41,584 bases of DNA from Halorhodospira halophila (GTDB lineage: Bacteria > Pseudomonadota > Gammaproteobacteria > Nitrococcales > Halorhodospiraceae). The stretch's first letter is position 1, and each line of letters opens with the position of its first letter. The position numbers were made by a program, and so were the translations under genes. The notes beneath the pieces are model-generated. The model was not told where the DNA came from, searched no databases, and was given only the letters and a program-made list of their open reading frames with translations. The stretch spans positions 1-41,584 of the forward strand of contig NZ_NHSN01000015.1 in assembly GCF_016653405.1 (NCBI RefSeq), given 5' to 3'. Positions 17,002-37,001 of this stretch are shown here, piece after piece.

Positions 17002-17307
17002 TTACCAGCTCGAGAGGGTCAGGCCCGGGATCTCGCCGTTCATGGCCGCCCGACGCAGCTCATTGCGGGCCAGCCCGAACTTGCGGTAATACCCCCGCGG
17101 CCGGCCCGACTTGGCGCAGCGGTTACGCTGGCGCACGGGGCTGGCGTTGCGCGGGATCTGCTGTAGCTTGAGCTGCGCTTCGAAGCGCTCCTCGACGCTC
17201 GACTCAGGGCTGTCGATGATCGCCTTGAGCCGCTCGCGCTTGGCAGCGTACTTCTGTGCCAGCTTGCGGCGCTTTCGGTCGCGCTCAACCATGGAGTTCT
17301 TGGCCAT
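17002..17307 (-). CDS. rpsN: Ribosomal protein S14
   Basis: 30S head protein of 101 aa, same length as E. coli. It lacks the CxxC pairs of zinc-binding S14, so it is the long zinc-free type. [13 protein letters not shown] and the C-terminal [19 protein letters not shown] are diagnostic. It lies between rplE and rpsH as expected. Confidence 0.98.
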   Translation of the reverse strand: MAKNSMVERDRKRRKLAQKYAAKRERLKAIIDSPESSVEERFEAQLKLQQIPRNASPVRQRNRCAKSGRPRGYYRKFGLARNELRRAAMNGEIPGLTLSSW

Positions 17308-17327
17308 CTGCGCTGCTCCTCTGGACG

Positions 17328-17867
17328 TTAGGTCCGGAAGGGGAAGCCGAACCCTTCGAGCAGGGCCTTCCCTTCCGCGTCGGTGCGAGCGGTGGTGGAC
17401 ACCGTGATGTCCATGCCGCGCACCCGATCGATTTCGTCGTAGTCGATCTCCGGGAAGATCAGCTGCTCCCGGATACCGAGGTTGTAGTTACCGCGCCCGT
17501 CAAACGACCGCGGCGAGAACCCACGGAAGTCGCGGACCCGCGGGGCCGCCACGTGGATGAAGCGCTCGAGGAACTCGTACATCCGCTCGCGGCGCAGCGT
17601 GACCTTGCAGCCGATCGGCCAGCCCTCACGGATCTTGAAGCCCGCCACGGACTTGCGCGCCCGCGTGACGATCGGCTTCTGCCCGCTGATCTTGGCCAGG
17701 TCCTCCTGCGCGGCCTCCAGGATCTTCTTATCCTTGGTGGCCTCACCCAGCCCCATGTTGATCACGATCTTCTGCAGCTGGGGCACCTGCATCACGTTCT
17801 GGTACCCGAATCGCTCCTGCAGGGCCGGAGTGACCTCTTCCTGATAAAGCTTTCGCAACGTCGCCAT
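17328..17867 (-). CDS. rplE: Ribosomal protein L5
   Basis: 5S rRNA-binding 50S protein of 179 aa (E. coli 179) that contacts S13 and the P-site tRNA. Starts [28 protein letters not shown] and [20 protein letters not shown] are conserved. The ATG at 17867 follows GAGGGGG; seven further in-frame codons upstream (a start at 17888) would run into rplX and are not conserved. Confidence 0.98.
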   Translation of the reverse strand: MATLRKLYQEEVTPALQERFGYQNVMQVPQLQKIVINMGLGEATKDKKILEAAQEDLAKISGQKPIVTRARKSVAGFKIREGWPIGCKVTLRRERMYEFLERFIHVAAPRVRDFRGFSPRSFDGRGNYNLGIREQLIFPEIDYDEIDRVRGMDITVSTTARTDAEGKALLEGFGFPFRT

Positions 17868-17877
17868 TCCAGCCCCC

Positions 17878-18195
17878 TCAGGCGTCAATCAGCTGCTGGT
17901 TGGACTTGAAATAACGCACCTTGCGATCCCCCTCCCAGCGGACGCCGACGCGATCGGCCTGCTCCGTCTCGGGGTTGTAGATCGCCACATTCGAGATGTG
18001 GATCGGTGCCTCTTTCTCGATAATCCCGCCGGTGGTGCCCTGCATCGGGTTCCCGCGCGTGTGCCGCTTGACCATGTTGACGTTCTCGACGACAACGCGG
18101 TCCTTGTCGGGGATCACCCGGGACACCCGGCCACGACGCCCCTTGTCTTTTCCGGCGATGACGATGACCTCGTCGCCCGTACGAATCTTGCGCAT
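17878..18195 (-). CDS. rplX: Ribosomal protein L24
   Basis: Assembly-initiating 50S protein of 105 aa (E. coli 104). The KOW motif is the segment [41 protein letters not shown] follows. It starts 11 bases after the rplN stop. Confidence 0.98.
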   Translation of the reverse strand: MRKIRTGDEVIVIAGKDKGRRGRVSRVIPDKDRVVVENVNMVKRHTRGNPMQGTTGGIIEKEAPIHISNVAIYNPETEQADRVGVRWEGDRKVRYFKSNQQLIDA

Positions 18196-18206
18196 GATGA
18201 CCTCGC

Positions 18207-18575
18207 CTACAGTACTTCGGGCGCCAGGGAAATGATCCGCATGAAGCGCTCGTTGCGCAGCTCACGGGTCACCGGGCCAAAGACACGCGTGCCGATCGGC
18301 TGCAGATTGTTGTTCAGCAGCACCGCCGCGTTGCCGTCAAAACGGATCTTCGACCCGTCGGCCCGGCGCACGCCTCGCTTGCTGCGGACGACTACAGCGT
18401 TGTAGACCTCGCCCTTTTTGACGCGCCCCCGCGGGATCGCGTCCTTGACGCTGACCTTGACGATATCACCAATCCCCGCATAGCGGCGCTTGGAGCCGCC
18501 CAGCACCTTGATGCACTGCACCTGCCGGGCGCCGCTGTTGTCCGCCGCTTTGAGGAGGCTTTCCATCTGGATCAT
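18207..18575 (-). CDS. rplN: Ribosomal protein L14
   Basis: 50S protein of 122 aa (E. coli 123) at the subunit interface. The segment [35 protein letters not shown] and the C-terminal [11 protein letters not shown] identify it. The start MIQ at 18575 agrees with E. coli; a second ATG at 18566 would shorten it. A short GCCCC-GCAAG-GGGGC hairpin (18604-18618) lies in the 55-base gap after rpsQ. Confidence 0.98.
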   Translation of the reverse strand: MIQMESLLKAADNSGARQVQCIKVLGGSKRRYAGIGDIVKVSVKDAIPRGRVKKGEVYNAVVVRSKRGVRRADGSKIRFDGNAAVLLNNNLQPIGTRVFGPVTRELRNERFMRIISLAPEVL

Positions 18576-18630
18576 GACGCTTCACCCGCTCTTGTTCTTG
18601 CTCGCCCCCTTGCGGGGCACTTCCGCGCGC

Positions 18631-18891
18631 TTAGCTCGCGGCCCGCTCCAGCACCTTCACCAGCCGCCAGGTCTTGTTCTTCGACAGCGGACGGCACTCC
18701 TGGATGGAGACCCAGTCGCCTTCGCGCCCCTCGTTTTGCTCATCGTGGGCGTGGAGCTTGGTCGACCGCCGGATGAACTTGCCGTACAGCGGGTGCTTCA
18801 CGCGGCGCTCGACCAGCACGGTGAGGGTCTTGTCCATCTTGTTGCTGACCACGCGCCCGTTCACGGTGCGGGTGTTTTTCTCTTCACTCAT
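18631..18891 (-). CDS. rpsQ: Ribosomal protein S17
   Basis: 30S protein of 86 aa (E. coli 84), an early 16S 5'-domain binder. The OB-fold core has [20 protein letters not shown] and [20 protein letters not shown]. The ATG at 18891 overlaps the rpmC stop as ATGA, indicating translational coupling. Confidence 0.98.
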   Translation of the reverse strand: MSEEKNTRTVNGRVVSNKMDKTLTVLVERRVKHPLYGKFIRRSTKLHAHDEQNEGREGDWVSIQECRPLSKNKTWRLVKVLERAAS

Positions 18892-19091
18892 GCCTGCCGC
18901 TCCGCACGCTTACGCTCGTTGAGCACGGTCTTGATGCGCGCGACGTCGCGGCGCACCTTGCCGAGCTGATCGGTCCGGGCCAGCTGACCGCTGGCCTTCT
19001 GCATCCGCAGATTGAACTGTTCCTTGCGGCGCTCGAGCAGCTCGTTCTCGAGTTCCTCGGTTTTCTTTTCGCGCAGCTCGCTCGCCTTCAT
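18888..19091 (-). CDS. rpmC: Ribosomal protein L29
   Basis: Small two-helix 50S protein of 67 aa near the exit tunnel. Starts [37 protein letters not shown] is conserved. The ATG at 19091 overlaps the rplP stop (TGATG) and its stop overlaps the rpsQ start. Confidence 0.97.
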   Translation of the reverse strand: MKASELREKKTEELENELLERRKEQFNLRMQKASGQLARTDQLGKVRRDVARIKTVLNERKRAERQA

Positions 19092-19504
19092 CACATCACC
19101 GTCCGGTTCACGAAGGTGGTCTTCACCGGCAGCTTCGCCGCCGCGCGCCGGAAGGCCTCGCGGGCGACTTCCTCGGACACGCCCTCGATCTCATAGAGGA
19201 CGCGACCGGGCGCGATCGGCTCGCACCAGTGATCCACGTTGCCCTTGCCCTTGCCCATCCGGACCTCGAGCGGCTTTTCAGTGACCGGCTTATCCGGGAA
19301 GACCCGGATCCAGATCTTGCCGCCCCGGCGGATGTAGCGGTTGATCGCACGCCGCGCGGCCTCGATCTGCCGCGAGGTGATGGGTCCGCGAGTGGTTGCC
19401 TTGAGGCCGAACTCGCCGAAGCTCACGCGATCACCGCGGGTCGCGAGGCCCGAGCAGCGGCCCTTTTGCTTCTTGCGGTACTTGGTCCGTTTCGGCTGTA
19501 ACAT
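19091..19504 (-). CDS. rplP: Ribosomal protein L16
   Basis: 50S protein of 137 aa (E. coli 136) next to the A-site and 5S r[19 protein letters not shown] starts it; [20 protein letters not shown] and [14 protein letters not shown] (with the arginine-rich loop that RoxA-type oxygenases can modify in E. coli) are conserved. Confidence 0.98.
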   Translation of the reverse strand: MLQPKRTKYRKKQKGRCSGLATRGDRVSFGEFGLKATTRGPITSRQIEAARRAINRYIRRGGKIWIRVFPDKPVTEKPLEVRMGKGKGNVDHWCEPIAPGRVLYEIEGVSEEVAREAFRRAAAKLPVKTTFVNRTVM

Positions 19505-19525
19505 CGCTTACGCGCTCCCGTCCGC

Positions 19526-20212
19526 TCAGCCCTGGGCAGCCGCGGCGCGCTTGACGCGCTCGGCAGGGGCCCCTTCGTTGTCGGTGTCGATGATCTCGCC
19601 CTTGAAGATCCAGACCTTTACACCGATGACGCCGTACGTGGTCATCGCCTCCGCAAAGCCGTAGTCGATGTCCGCACGGAGGGTGTGCAGCGGCACGCGG
19701 CCCTCGCGATACCACTCGGTCCGGGCGATCTCGGAGCCGTTCAGCCGCCCCGAAACCTGCACCTTGATCCCCTGGGCGCCGACGCGCTGGGCGTTGCCGA
19801 CAGCCCGCTTGAGGGCCCGCCGGAACATGACGCGGCGCTCCAGCTGCCCGGCGATGCCCTCGGCCACCAGGTTGGCGTCGGCTTCCGGCTTGCGGATCTC
19901 CTCGATATTGATGTGCACCGGCACGCCCATCCGGGCCGCCACCTCACCGCGAAGCCGATCGATGTCCTCACCCTTCTTGCCGATCACGATGCCCGGGCGG
20001 GCGGTATGGATCGTAACCAGGGCGTTCTTCGCCGGGCGCTCGATCTGGATGCGACTCACGGAGGCGTTCTTCAGGCGCTCACGAATGAACTCCCGCACCT
20101 CCAGGTCGGTGTTGAGGTACTTGCCGAAGTTCGCGCTATCGGCGTACCACATGGAACGCCAGTCTTCGGTGACGCCCAGCCTAAACCCCGTGGGATGGGT
20201 CTTGTTTCCCAT
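19526..20212 (-). CDS. rpsC: Ribosomal protein S3
   Basis: 30S protein of 228 aa (E. coli 233) at the mRNA entry tunnel, with helicase activity in the ribosome. The ATG at 20212 starts [18 protein letters not shown]. The KH domain includes [20 protein letters not shown]; the C-terminal domain has [20 protein letters not shown]. An upstream frame extension overlaps rplV and is not real. The tail is shorter than in E. coli. Confidence 0.98.
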   Translation of the reverse strand: MGNKTHPTGFRLGVTEDWRSMWYADSANFGKYLNTDLEVREFIRERLKNASVSRIQIERPAKNALVTIHTARPGIVIGKKGEDIDRLRGEVAARMGVPVHINIEEIRKPEADANLVAEGIAGQLERRVMFRRALKRAVGNAQRVGAQGIKVQVSGRLNGSEIARTEWYREGRVPLHTLRADIDYGFAEAMTTYGVIGVKVWIFKGEIIDTDNEGAPAERVKRAAAAQG

Positions 20213-20237
20213 GCCGGCCTCTCTCGCTTGATCCGCT

Positions 20238-20570
20238 TCAGTCCTCGGCGACCGCCACGGTAATGTGGCTGGTCCGCTTGAGGATTCGGTTGGCACGCCC
20301 TTTGGCGCGCGGCTGAATTCGCTTCATCGTCGGGCCCTCATCGACCATGATCCGCGCTACGCGCAGCTCGTCGATGTCGGCACCATCATTGTGCTCTGCG
20401 TTCGCAACCGCCGACTCGAGCACCTTACGCACGATCTCCGCGGCCTTGCGCGGGCTGTACTCGAGGGTCCGCAGCGCGTCGTCCACCGGCAGCCCGCGAA
20501 TCTGATCGGCAACAAGCCGGGCCTTTTGCGGCGAGACACGCGAGAAACGCAGTTTTGCTTGGGTCTCCAT
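20238..20570 (-). CDS. rplV: Ribosomal protein L22
   Basis: 50S exit-tunnel protein of 110 aa, same length as E. coli. [22 protein letters not shown] and, in the tunnel loop, [20 protein letters not shown] are diagnostic. It starts 12 bases after rpsS. Confidence 0.98.
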   Translation of the reverse strand: METQAKLRFSRVSPQKARLVADQIRGLPVDDALRTLEYSPRKAAEIVRKVLESAVANAEHNDGADIDELRVARIMVDEGPTMKRIQPRAKGRANRILKRTSHITVAVAED

Positions 20571-20582
20571 GGCGCGCTCCCG

Positions 20583-20858
20583 TTATCGCTTCGACTTCTT
20601 GTCCGCGGCGTGGCCGCGGAAGGTACGCGTCGCCGCAAACTCGCCCAGCTTGTGGCCAACCATGTTCTCGTTGATCAGCACGGGAACATGCTGGCGCCCG
20701 TTGTGGATGGCGATGGTGAGCCCGACCATATCCGGCATCACCACCGAGCGACGCGACCAGGTCTTGATCGGCCGCTTGCTGTTGTTGGCATTCGCCTCTT
20801 CCACCTTCTTCAGCAGGTGGTGGTCGATGAACGGCCCTTTCTTGGTCGAGCGTGGCAC
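20583..20858 (-). CDS. rpsS: Ribosomal protein S19
   Basis: 30S head protein of 91 aa (E. coli 92) that pairs with S13. Begins [40 protein letters not shown] is conserved. The start codon is GTG (20858), preceded by GAGGGG that overlaps the rplB stop codon. Confidence 0.98.
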   Translation of the reverse strand: MPRSTKKGPFIDHHLLKKVEEANANNSKRPIKTWSRRSVVMPDMVGLTIAIHNGRQHVPVLINENMVGHKLGEFAATRTFRGHAADKKSKR

Positions 20859-20871
20859 GATTCTTTACCCC

Positions 20872-21696
20872 TCAACGCTTCCGTCGGCGCACGATGTACT
20901 TATCGGTGCGCTTGTTCTTGCGGGTCTTATGCCCCTTGGTAGGCATACCCCACGGCGAGACCGGGTGACGCCCGCCTGCGGTGCGGCCCTCGCCGCCGCC
21001 GTGCGGGTGATCAACCGGGTTCATGGCGACACCACGGACGGTCGGACGCACGCCCAGGTGGCGCTTGGCGCCCGCCTTGCCGAGGTTGCGCAGGCTGTGC
21101 TCGGCGTTGCCAACCTCGCCCACCGTCGCCATGCAGTCGGCGGGAACGCGGCGCATCTCGCCTGAGCGAAGGCGCAGGGTCGCCATACCGCTTTCGCGGG
21201 CGACGATCTGCACGCTGGCACCGGCTGAGCGGGCGAGCTGCGCCCCCTTACCGGGCTTGAGCTCGACGCAGTGCACCTGCGTACCGACCGGGATGTTGCG
21301 CAGCGGCAGGGCGTTGCCCGGCTTGATGGCGGCGTCGCGCCCGCTCTGGATCGGCGAGCCAGGTTCAACGCCACGAGGCGCGATAATATACCTTCTCTCG
21401 CCGTCTTGATAAAGGACCAGAGCGATATTCGCGGAACGATTCGGGTCGTACTCGAGTCGTTCGACCTTGCCCGGCACCCCGGTTTTGTTCCGCTTGAAGT
21501 CAATCAGGCGGTAGCGCTGCTTGTGACCACCGCCACGATGGCGCGTGGTGATGCGGCCGTCGCTGTTGCGCCCGCCGGACTTGGTCTTTTGCACCACCAG
21601 GGGCTCATAAGGCCCACCCTGGTGCAGCCGGGCGTCTTTCGTCTTGACGACGAAGCGCCGGCCCGGAGACGTCGGCTTGCTCTTGACTAGTGCCAT
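20872..21696 (-). CDS. rplB: Ribosomal protein L2
   Basis: Primary 23S rRNA-binding 50S protein of 274 aa (E. coli 273), needed for subunit joining and peptidyl transfer. [19 protein letters not shown] in the N-terminal part and, near the C-terminus, [18 protein letters not shown] with the functionally key histidine in HPHGGG. The ATG is at 21696 with GGAGAG upstream. Confidence 0.98.
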   Translation of the reverse strand: MALVKSKPTSPGRRFVVKTKDARLHQGGPYEPLVVQKTKSGGRNSDGRITTRHRGGGHKQRYRLIDFKRNKTGVPGKVERLEYDPNRSANIALVLYQDGERRYIIAPRGVEPGSPIQSGRDAAIKPGNALPLRNIPVGTQVHCVELKPGKGAQLARSAGASVQIVARESGMATLRLRSGEMRRVPADCMATVGEVGNAEHSLRNLGKAGAKRHLGVRPTVRGVAMNPVDHPHGGGEGRTAGGRHPVSPWGMPTKGHKTRKNKRTDKYIVRRRKR

Positions 21697-21708
21697 GACT
21701 GGCTCTCC

Positions 21709-22005
21709 TTACTCCCCACCGAGGAAGTCGATGTCCTGTCCCTCGGCGAGGGTGACGTATGCCTTCTTCCAATCCCGGCGGCGGCCACGGATCATGCCGA
21801 AGCGCTTGCGCTTGCCCTTGGCGTTGACCGTGCGCACGCCGGTGACTTGCACATCGAACAGCTTTTCGACGGCGGCCTTGATTTCCTTCTTGTTGGCGTC
21901 GGGCGCCACCTGGAAGACCACCTGGCCGGCGCCGTCGGCGATGACCGTGCTCTTCTCGGAGATGTGCGGGCCACGAAGCACGGTATAGAGTCTTTCCTGG
22001 TTCAT
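21709..22005 (-). CDS. rplW: Ribosomal protein L23
   Basis: 50S protein of 98 aa (E. coli 100) at the exit site, the docking point for trigger factor and [22 protein letters not shown] and [15 protein letters not shown] are typical. The ATG at 22005 overlaps the rplD stop (ATGA); a GTG at 22014 is too close to GGAG to be used. Confidence 0.97.
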   Translation of the reverse strand: MNQERLYTVLRGPHISEKSTVIADGAGQVVFQVAPDANKKEIKAAVEKLFDVQVTGVRTVNAKGKRKRFGMIRGRRRDWKKAYVTLAEGQDIDFLGGE

Positions 22006-22619
22006 GACAGCCACTCCTCGACACGGCGGATGGCGGACTCGGTGATCACCACCCGCTCGGCGCCGACCAAGCTCGCCGGATCGACGCCGGCGGCGTCAAC
22101 CACGCCCAGGCGCGGCAGGTTACGGGCGGCAAGTGCGAGGTTGGTATCGATCTCGTCGACCACGATCAACCCCTCGCTCACGCCGAGCCCGTCCAGGCGC
22201 GCCTTGAGCGCCTGGGTCTTGGGCGCGTCGACCGTCAGCTGCTGGACGACCACCAGGCGGTCCTGGCGGGCCAGCTCGGACAGGATCGAGCGCATGGCGC
22301 CCCGGTACATCTTGCGGTTGACCTTCTGCGAGAAGTCCCGCGGTTTAGCCGCGAAGGTCTGGCCGCCGCCGCGCCACAGCGGGCTGCGGATGGTGCCGGC
22401 ACGCGCGTTGCCCGTGCCTTTCTGACGCCAGGGCTTCTTGCCACCGCCGGCGACCTCGCTGCGCGTCTTCTGTGCCTTGGTCCCGGCACGCGCCCCGGCG
22501 AGGTGGGCGGTAACCACCTGGTGGACGAGCGATTCGCGGAACGGCGCGTCGAAGGTCTGATCCGAGACCTCGAGCTGGCCTGCCGCTTCGCCCTTTTCGT
22601 TACTGAGCTTGAGCTCCAT
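22002..22619 (-). CDS. rplD: Ribosomal protein L4
   Basis: 50S exit-tunnel protein of 205 aa (E. coli 201) and, in E. coli, the S10-operon repressor. Conserved: [20 protein letters not shown] and the tunnel loop [20 protein letters not shown]. The start MELKLSNEK is at 22619, matching the E. coli N-terminus; a GTG 15 bases upstream is rejected. Confidence 0.98.
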   Translation of the reverse strand: MELKLSNEKGEAAGQLEVSDQTFDAPFRESLVHQVVTAHLAGARAGTKAQKTRSEVAGGGKKPWRQKGTGNARAGTIRSPLWRGGGQTFAAKPRDFSQKVNRKMYRGAMRSILSELARQDRLVVVQQLTVDAPKTQALKARLDGLGVSEGLIVVDEIDTNLALAARNLPRLGVVDAAGVDPASLVGAERVVITESAIRRVEEWLS

Positions 22620-22637
22620 GGCTCCCCCTGTCACCTC

Positions 22638-23288
22638 TTACGCCTTGCTCGCCGGACGGACGATCAGGTCGCTGCCGACGGCCCCGGGGACAGCACCCCG
22701 GATGAGCAGCAGGTTGCGCTCGCTATCCACGCGCACGACCTCCAGGTTCTGGACGGTGGCGCGCCGATTGCCCATCTGCCCGGCCATCTTCTTGCCCTTG
22801 AACACGCGCCCGGGGCTCTGGCACTGGCCGATGGAGCCCGGGACCCGGTGCGACTTCGAGTTGCCGTGGGTGTTGCGCTGGGCCCGGAAGTTATGTCGAC
22901 GCACCGTACCCGCGAAGCCCCGGCCCTTGCTGGTGCCAGTGACGTCGACCTTCTGGCCGGCCTCGAAGCTGCCCACTTCGATGGAGGCACCGGCCTCCGG
23001 CAGCTCCTCGTCCGTGGCGCGCTGGCCCTTGTCCAGCCGGAACTCCCACACGCCGCGGCCGGCCTCGACCCCGGCGCGGGCGAAATGCCCCGCCTCGGGC
23101 TTGCGCACGCGCTGCGGCTTGCGCCGGCCGGCGGTCACCTGCACGGCGCGGTAGCCGTCACTCTCCTCGGTCTTCACCTGGGTGACGCGATTCGGGTCCG
23201 CCTCGACGACGGTCACCGGGATCGAGCCCCCTTCTTCGGTAAAAACACGCGTCATGCCGCGCTTGCGACCGACGATTCCAATTGCCAT
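22638..23288 (-). CDS. rplC: Ribosomal protein L3
   Basis: 50S protein of 216 aa (E. coli 209) reaching towards the peptidyl transferase centre. [20 protein letters not shown] at the start; [20 protein letters not shown] includes the glutamine-bearing loop that PrmB methylates in E. coli. The ATG at 23288 has GAGGAG upstream. A 159-base spacer separates it from rpsJ. Confidence 0.98.
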   Translation of the reverse strand: MAIGIVGRKRGMTRVFTEEGGSIPVTVVEADPNRVTQVKTEESDGYRAVQVTAGRRKPQRVRKPEAGHFARAGVEAGRGVWEFRLDKGQRATDEELPEAGASIEVGSFEAGQKVDVTGTSKGRGFAGTVRRHNFRAQRNTHGNSKSHRVPGSIGQCQSPGRVFKGKKMAGQMGNRRATVQNLEVVRVDSERNLLLIRGAVPGAVGSDLIVRPASKA

Positions 23289-23447
23289 CGTCCGCGTCTC
23301 CTCAAAATCTCTCTGCCCGGATCTAGCTCACCGGGAACGAATAGACTCCGGCGGGCGCACGGCGCGCAGCCCCTGCGGGGCGGCCCGCCGCTTGCCGGCC
23401 GGAGCGCCGGTCACCGCCGGTCGTTGTCGATACGGCGGCTCGACGTG
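23289..23447 (-). promoter_or_regulatory. Structured 159-base rpsJ-rplC spacer
   Basis: No gene fits here. On the coding strand GGCGGGC and GCCCGCC can pair around a small GCCCC-GCA-GGGGC hairpin, and CCGGCGCTCCGGCCGG offers another short pairing. Nearly all other junctions in this cluster are under 80 bases, and E. coli has about 30 here. It may hold an internal regulatory leader for rplC-rplD, or just mark an RNA processing site. No clear -35/-10 pair is visible. Confidence 0.4.
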
Positions 23448-23777
23448 TCAGTAGAGCTTGATCTGAACGTCGACACCGGCGGCCAGGTCGAGCTTCATCA
23501 GCGCGTCGACCGTCTTGTCCGTCGGGTCGATGATGTCCATCAGCCGCTTGTGGGTGCGGATCTCGTACTGGTCCCGCGCGTCCTTATTGACGTGCGGCGA
23601 GGTCAGCACGGTAAACCGCTCCTTCTTGACCGGAAGCGGGATGGGGCCACAGACGTGGGCCCCGGTCCGCTTCGCGGTATCCACGATTTCCCGGGCGGAC
23701 TGATCGATCAGACGGTGATCGAACGCCTTCAGCCGGATCCGGATACGCTGGTTCTGTGTTGCCGCTGCGGTCGCCAT
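23448..23777 (-). CDS. rpsJ: Ribosomal protein S10
   Basis: 30S protein of 109 aa (E. coli 103), also NusE, the NusB partner in rRNA antitermination. [20 protein letters not shown] is essentially the universal N-terminus; six residues MATAAA precede it, set by the ATG at 23777, which is seven bases after the tuf stop codon. There is no S10-leader-sized gap in front, so rpsJ seems to belong to the tuf transcript. Confidence 0.97.
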   Translation of the reverse strand: MATAAATQNQRIRIRLKAFDHRLIDQSAREIVDTAKRTGAHVCGPIPLPVKKERFTVLTSPHVNKDARDQYEIRTHKRLMDIIDPTDKTVDALMKLDLAAGVDVQIKLY

Positions 23778-23784
23778 GGCTACT

Positions 23785-24975
<1,191 letters not shown>

Positions 24976-25032
24976 GCCACACCTCGTTTATCTTGTACGG
25001 TCTCTCGTCTGAAACTGAACGGCGACGTACGC

Positions 25033-27129
25033 TTACGACGCCTTCTTGATCACTTCATCGGCGATGCTCGCCGGCGCCTCGTGATACTCCTCGAACTCCA
25101 TCACGTAGGAGGCACGCCCCTGGGTGTTGGAGCGCAGGTCCGTCGCGTAGCCGAACATCTCCTTCAGCGGCACCTGGGCACGGATCTGCTTGCCGTTGGG
25201 GATGTCCTCCATCTTCTGCACGGTGCCACGCCGACGGTTGAGGTCACCGACCACGTCGCCCATGTACTCCTCCGGCGTGACCACCTCGACCTTCATCACG
25301 GGCTCGAGCAGAACCGGATCCGCCTTCATGAACCCTTCGCGAAAGGCCATGGAGCCGGCGATCTTGAACGCCATCTCCGAGGAGTCGACATCGTGGTAGG
25401 AGCCGTCGTAGAGCTCCACGGCCACGTCGACCACCGGGTAGCCGGCGAGCACGCCCTCTTCCATGACCTCGCGACAGCCGTGGTCGACCGACGGCACGTA
25501 CTCCTTGGGCACCACGCCGCCGACGATCTTGCTCTCGAAGTTGTAGCCGTCGCCACGCTCCTGCGGCTTCATGCGGATGTGCACGTGACCGTACTGGCCG
25601 CGGCCACCGGACTGGCGCACGAACTTGCCTTCCTGCTCGACCTGCTTACGGATGGTCTCGCGGTAGGCGACCTGCGGCGCGCCGACGTTGGCCTCGACCT
25701 TGAACTCCCGCTTGAGGCGGTCGACGATGATATCCAGGTGCAGCTCACCCATGCCGGAGATGATGGTCTGCCCGGACTCCTCGTCGGTGCGCACGCGGAA
25801 GGACGGATCCTCCTGCGCCAGCCGGCCGAGGGCCTGGCCCATCTTCTCTTGATCACTGCGCGTCTTCGGCTCGACGGCAACGGCGATCACCGGCTCGGGG
25901 AACTCCATGCGCTCGAGCGTGACCTTGTTGCTCGGATCGCACAGGGTGTCACCGGTGGTGACATCCTTCAGGCCGACAGCGGCGGCGATGTCGCCGGCGC
26001 GGACCTCCTTGATCTCCTCGCGCTGGTTGGAGTGCATCTGCAGCAGACGGCCGATGCGCTCCTTCTTGCCCTTGACCGGGTTGAAGACCGCGTCGCCGGA
26101 GCTTAGCACGCCGGAGTAGACGCGGAAGAACGTGAGGTTGCCGACGTACGGATCGTTGGCGATCTTGAACGCCAGCGCCGCGAAGGGCTGATCGTCGCTG
26201 GACTCGCGGGTGACCACGGTCTCTTCGTCATCGAGCACACCCTCGATGGCCGGGACCTCGTTGGGCGCCGGCAGGAATTCGATGACGGCGTCGAGCAGCG
26301 TCTGAACGCCCTTGTTCTTGAACGCCGAGCCGCACATGCACAGCACGATCTCGGTGTTCAGGGTGCGCTGGCGCAAGCCACGCTTGATGTCGTCGTGGGA
26401 CAGTTCCCCTTCGTTGAGGTACTTGTCCATCAGCTCTTCGTCCGCCTCGGCGGCGGCCTCGACCATCTCCTCGCGGGCGGCCTCGGCGTCGGCCCTGAGC
26501 TCTTCCGGGATCTCCCGCTCGGAGTAGGTCATGCCCTGCTCGTCGCGGTCCCAGTAGATGGCGGACATGCGCAGCAGGTCGATGATGCCCTCGAACTGGT
26601 CCTCGGCGCCAATGGGCAGCTGGATCGGCACCGCCTGGGAACCGAGCCGCTCGCGGATCTGGCTGACCACACGCGAGAAGTCGGCGCCAGCGCGGTCCAT
26701 CTTGTTGACGAACGCCATGCGCGGCACGCCGTACTTGTTGGCCTGGCGCCAGACCGTCTCGGACTGCGGCTCCACGCCACCGACGGCACAGAACACGGCG
26801 ACGGCGCCGTCGAGCACCCGCAGCGAGCGCTCCACCTCGATGGTGAAGTCGACGTGACCCGGGGTGTCGATGATGTTGATCCGGGTCTCGGGGTACTGCT
26901 GGTCCATGCCGCGCCAGAAGCAGGTGGTCGCGGCGGACGTAATGGTGATGCCACGCTCCTGTTCCTGGGACATCCAGTCCATGGTCGCCGCACCGTCATG
27001 GGTCTCACCCATCTTGTGCGAGACACCGGTGTAAAACAGGATGCGCTCGGTGGTGGTGGTCTTGCCGGCATCGATGTGAGCGGCGATGCCGATGTTCCGA
27101 TAGCGCTCGATGGGTGTCTTGCGTGCCAC
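25033..27129 (-). CDS. fusA: Elongation factor G
   Basis: Translocase GTPase of 698 aa (E. coli 704). AHIDAGKT at 17-24 is the P-loop, DTPGHVDF the G3 motif and NKMD the G4 motif; five-domain length is normal. The start is GTG at 27129 ([14 protein letters not shown]). An acidic run ([13 protein letters not shown]) lies in the G' insert region. It sits between rpsG and tuf copy 1, as in the E. coli str operon. Confidence 0.99.
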   Translation of the reverse strand: MARKTPIERYRNIGIAAHIDAGKTTTTERILFYTGVSHKMGETHDGAATMDWMSQEQERGITITSAATTCFWRGMDQQYPETRINIIDTPGHVDFTIEVERSLRVLDGAVAVFCAVGGVEPQSETVWRQANKYGVPRMAFVNKMDRAGADFSRVVSQIRERLGSQAVPIQLPIGAEDQFEGIIDLLRMSAIYWDRDEQGMTYSEREIPEELRADAEAAREEMVEAAAEADEELMDKYLNEGELSHDDIKRGLRQRTLNTEIVLCMCGSAFKNKGVQTLLDAVIEFLPAPNEVPAIEGVLDDEETVVTRESSDDQPFAALAFKIANDPYVGNLTFFRVYSGVLSSGDAVFNPVKGKKERIGRLLQMHSNQREEIKEVRAGDIAAAVGLKDVTTGDTLCDPSNKVTLERMEFPEPVIAVAVEPKTRSDQEKMGQALGRLAQEDPSFRVRTDEESGQTIISGMGELHLDIIVDRLKREFKVEANVGAPQVAYRETIRKQVEQEGKFVRQSGGRGQYGHVHIRMKPQERGDGYNFESKIVGGVVPKEYVPSVDHGCREVMEEGVLAGYPVVDVAVELYDGSYHDVDSSEMAFKIAGSMAFREGFMKADPVLLEPVMKVEVVTPEEYMGDVVGDLNRRRGTVQKMEDIPNGKQIRAQVPLKEMFGYATDLRSNTQGRASYVMEFEEYHEAPASIADEVIKKAS

Positions 27130-27164
27130 GGTGGAATACCCCGTTTTGAAGCGTGTTTCTGCGT

Positions 27165-27644
<480 letters not shown>

Positions 27645-28022
27645 TTACTTCTTCTTCGGGCGCTTGGCGCCGTACTTGGAACGACCCTGCCGGCGCTTGT
27701 CGACACCCGCCGTATCCGCGGCACCGCGGACGACGTGGTAGCGCACACCAGGCAGGTCCTTGACACGCCCGCCACGAATGAGGACGACCGAGTGCTCCTG
27801 GAGGTTGTGACCCTCACCACCGATGTAGGAGGCCACCTCGTAACCGTTGGTCAGACGCACACGCGCCACCTTCCGCAGCGCGGAGTTCGGCTTCTTCGGC
27901 GTGGTGGTGTAGACGCGAGTGCATACGCCGCGCTTCTGAGGACTCGCCTCCAGCGCCGGCACACTGCTCTTCGCGGTGCGCTTGGTGCGACCTTTGCGCA
28001 CCAACTGGTTCACTGTCGCCAT
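27645..28022 (-). CDS. rpsL: Ribosomal protein S12
   Basis: 30S decoding-site protein of 125 aa (E. coli 124). [34 protein letters not shown] and [12 protein letters not shown] are conserved; the lysines equivalent to E. coli K42 and K87 are wild type, so no classical streptomycin-resistance change is seen. The ATG at 28022 heads the rpsL-rpsG-fusA-tuf run and is preceded by a leader with a promoter and terminator-like hairpin. Confidence 0.98.
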   Translation of the reverse strand: MATVNQLVRKGRTKRTAKSSVPALEASPQKRGVCTRVYTTTPKKPNSALRKVARVRLTNGYEVASYIGGEGHNLQEHSVVLIRGGRVKDLPGVRYHVVRGAADTAGVDKRRQGRSKYGAKRPKKK

Positions 28023-28047
28023 AGGGTTTTGCGCTCCGTACCGACCC

Positions 28048-28078
28048 AAAAACGACAGGCCGGATGGCCGGCCTGTCG
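28048..28078 (-). terminator. Terminator-shaped hairpin inside the rpsL leader
   Basis: On the coding strand CGACAGGCCGG-CCAT-CCGGCCTGTCG is a perfect 11-bp stem with a 4-base loop, followed directly by TTTTT (28048-28052) and GGG. This is a textbook intrinsic terminator, but it begins only about 4 bases after the start predicted from the promoter at 28089-28117, so it would sit in the rpsL leader rather than simply end rpoC transcription. Confidence 0.8.
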
Positions 28079-28088
28079 AAGACGCGGC

Positions 28089-28117
28089 ATTCTAGGGTGA
28101 TCCCGCGCCCTTGTCAA
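28089..28117 (-). promoter_or_regulatory. Strong sigma-70 promoter for rpsL-rpsG-fusA-tuf
   Basis: Coding-strand -35 TTGACA (28112-28117) and -10 TAGAAT (28089-28094) with an exact 17-base spacer: full consensus at -35, five of six at -10. The expected start is near 28082, giving a leader of about 60 bases before the rpsL ATG. Confidence 0.8.
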
Positions 28118-28123
28118 TGACAC

Positions 28124-28144
28124 GCCCCGGGACCACCCCGGGGC
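28124..28144 (-). terminator. GC-rich stem-loop after rpoC
   Basis: GCCCCGGG-GTGGT-CCCGGGGC on the coding strand is a perfect 8-bp stem about 30 bases after the rpoC stop. No T-run follows, so it may be a 3'-end stabiliser or pause site rather than an efficient terminator. It lies just upstream of the -35 box of the rpsL promoter. Confidence 0.45.
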
Positions 28145-28172
28145 GCACGGCTTGCGTTGCGGTTGCTCGGGG

Positions 28173-32468
<4,296 letters not shown>

Positions 32469-32501
32469 GTCTGCTGCCCGCTCGCGCGTTGATCTCAGGT
32501 C

Positions 32502-32547
32502 GCCGCCGCTAGCCCGGCGGCTCGGACCCCGGGGCATCGGCCCCGGG
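32502..32547 (-). promoter_or_regulatory. Two stem-loops in the rpoB-rpoC spacer
   Basis: The coding strand has CCCGGGGC-CGAT-GCCCCGGG (32528-32547, perfect 8 bp) and GCCGCC-GGGCTAGC-GGCGGC (32502-32521). Neither has a T-run. The spacer is 172 bases against about 77 in E. coli. They may be processing or pausing structures. Confidence 0.45.
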
Positions 32548-32640
32548 CATCTGAATCGGTACGCCAGCGCTCAGGCGACGTCCGGCCACGGCCCCCGAAG
32601 GTCACCGCGGCCGCCGCACGCCCGGCGCTGAGCGCCGCTG

Positions 32641-36786
<4,146 letters not shown>

Positions 36787-36824
36787 CGGGCTTCCTCAGC
36801 GCTTGAGCAGCTTCTCGAACCAGA

Positions 36825-36962
36825 CCGCGGATTCCCGCGGACAGCGTTGCCAAAGGGACCGCTCCGGGCGTAACGTTGCCTTGTCAGGCGCCCCGAAGGG
36901 TCTCTGCGTTATTCGGTGATGCAGTATCAACAGGCGAAGGCCGGCGGCCTCCCGGCCGCCAG
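36825..36962 (-). promoter_or_regulatory. rplL-rpoB intergenic leader with two stem-loops
   Basis: On the coding strand CTGGCGGCC-GGGA-GGCCGCCGG (36941-36962) is a strong hairpin about 40 bases after rplL, in the place of the E. coli attenuator that lowers rpoBC expression relative to rplJL. It lacks a good T-run. Nearer rpoB is CCGCGG-GAAT-CCGCGG (36825-36840). Attenuation or RNase III processing is inferred from position only. Confidence 0.45.
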
Positions 36963-37001
36963 CCCGCGCTTACATCCGCTTGGACGGTTGCTCGGTCCAG
37001 C

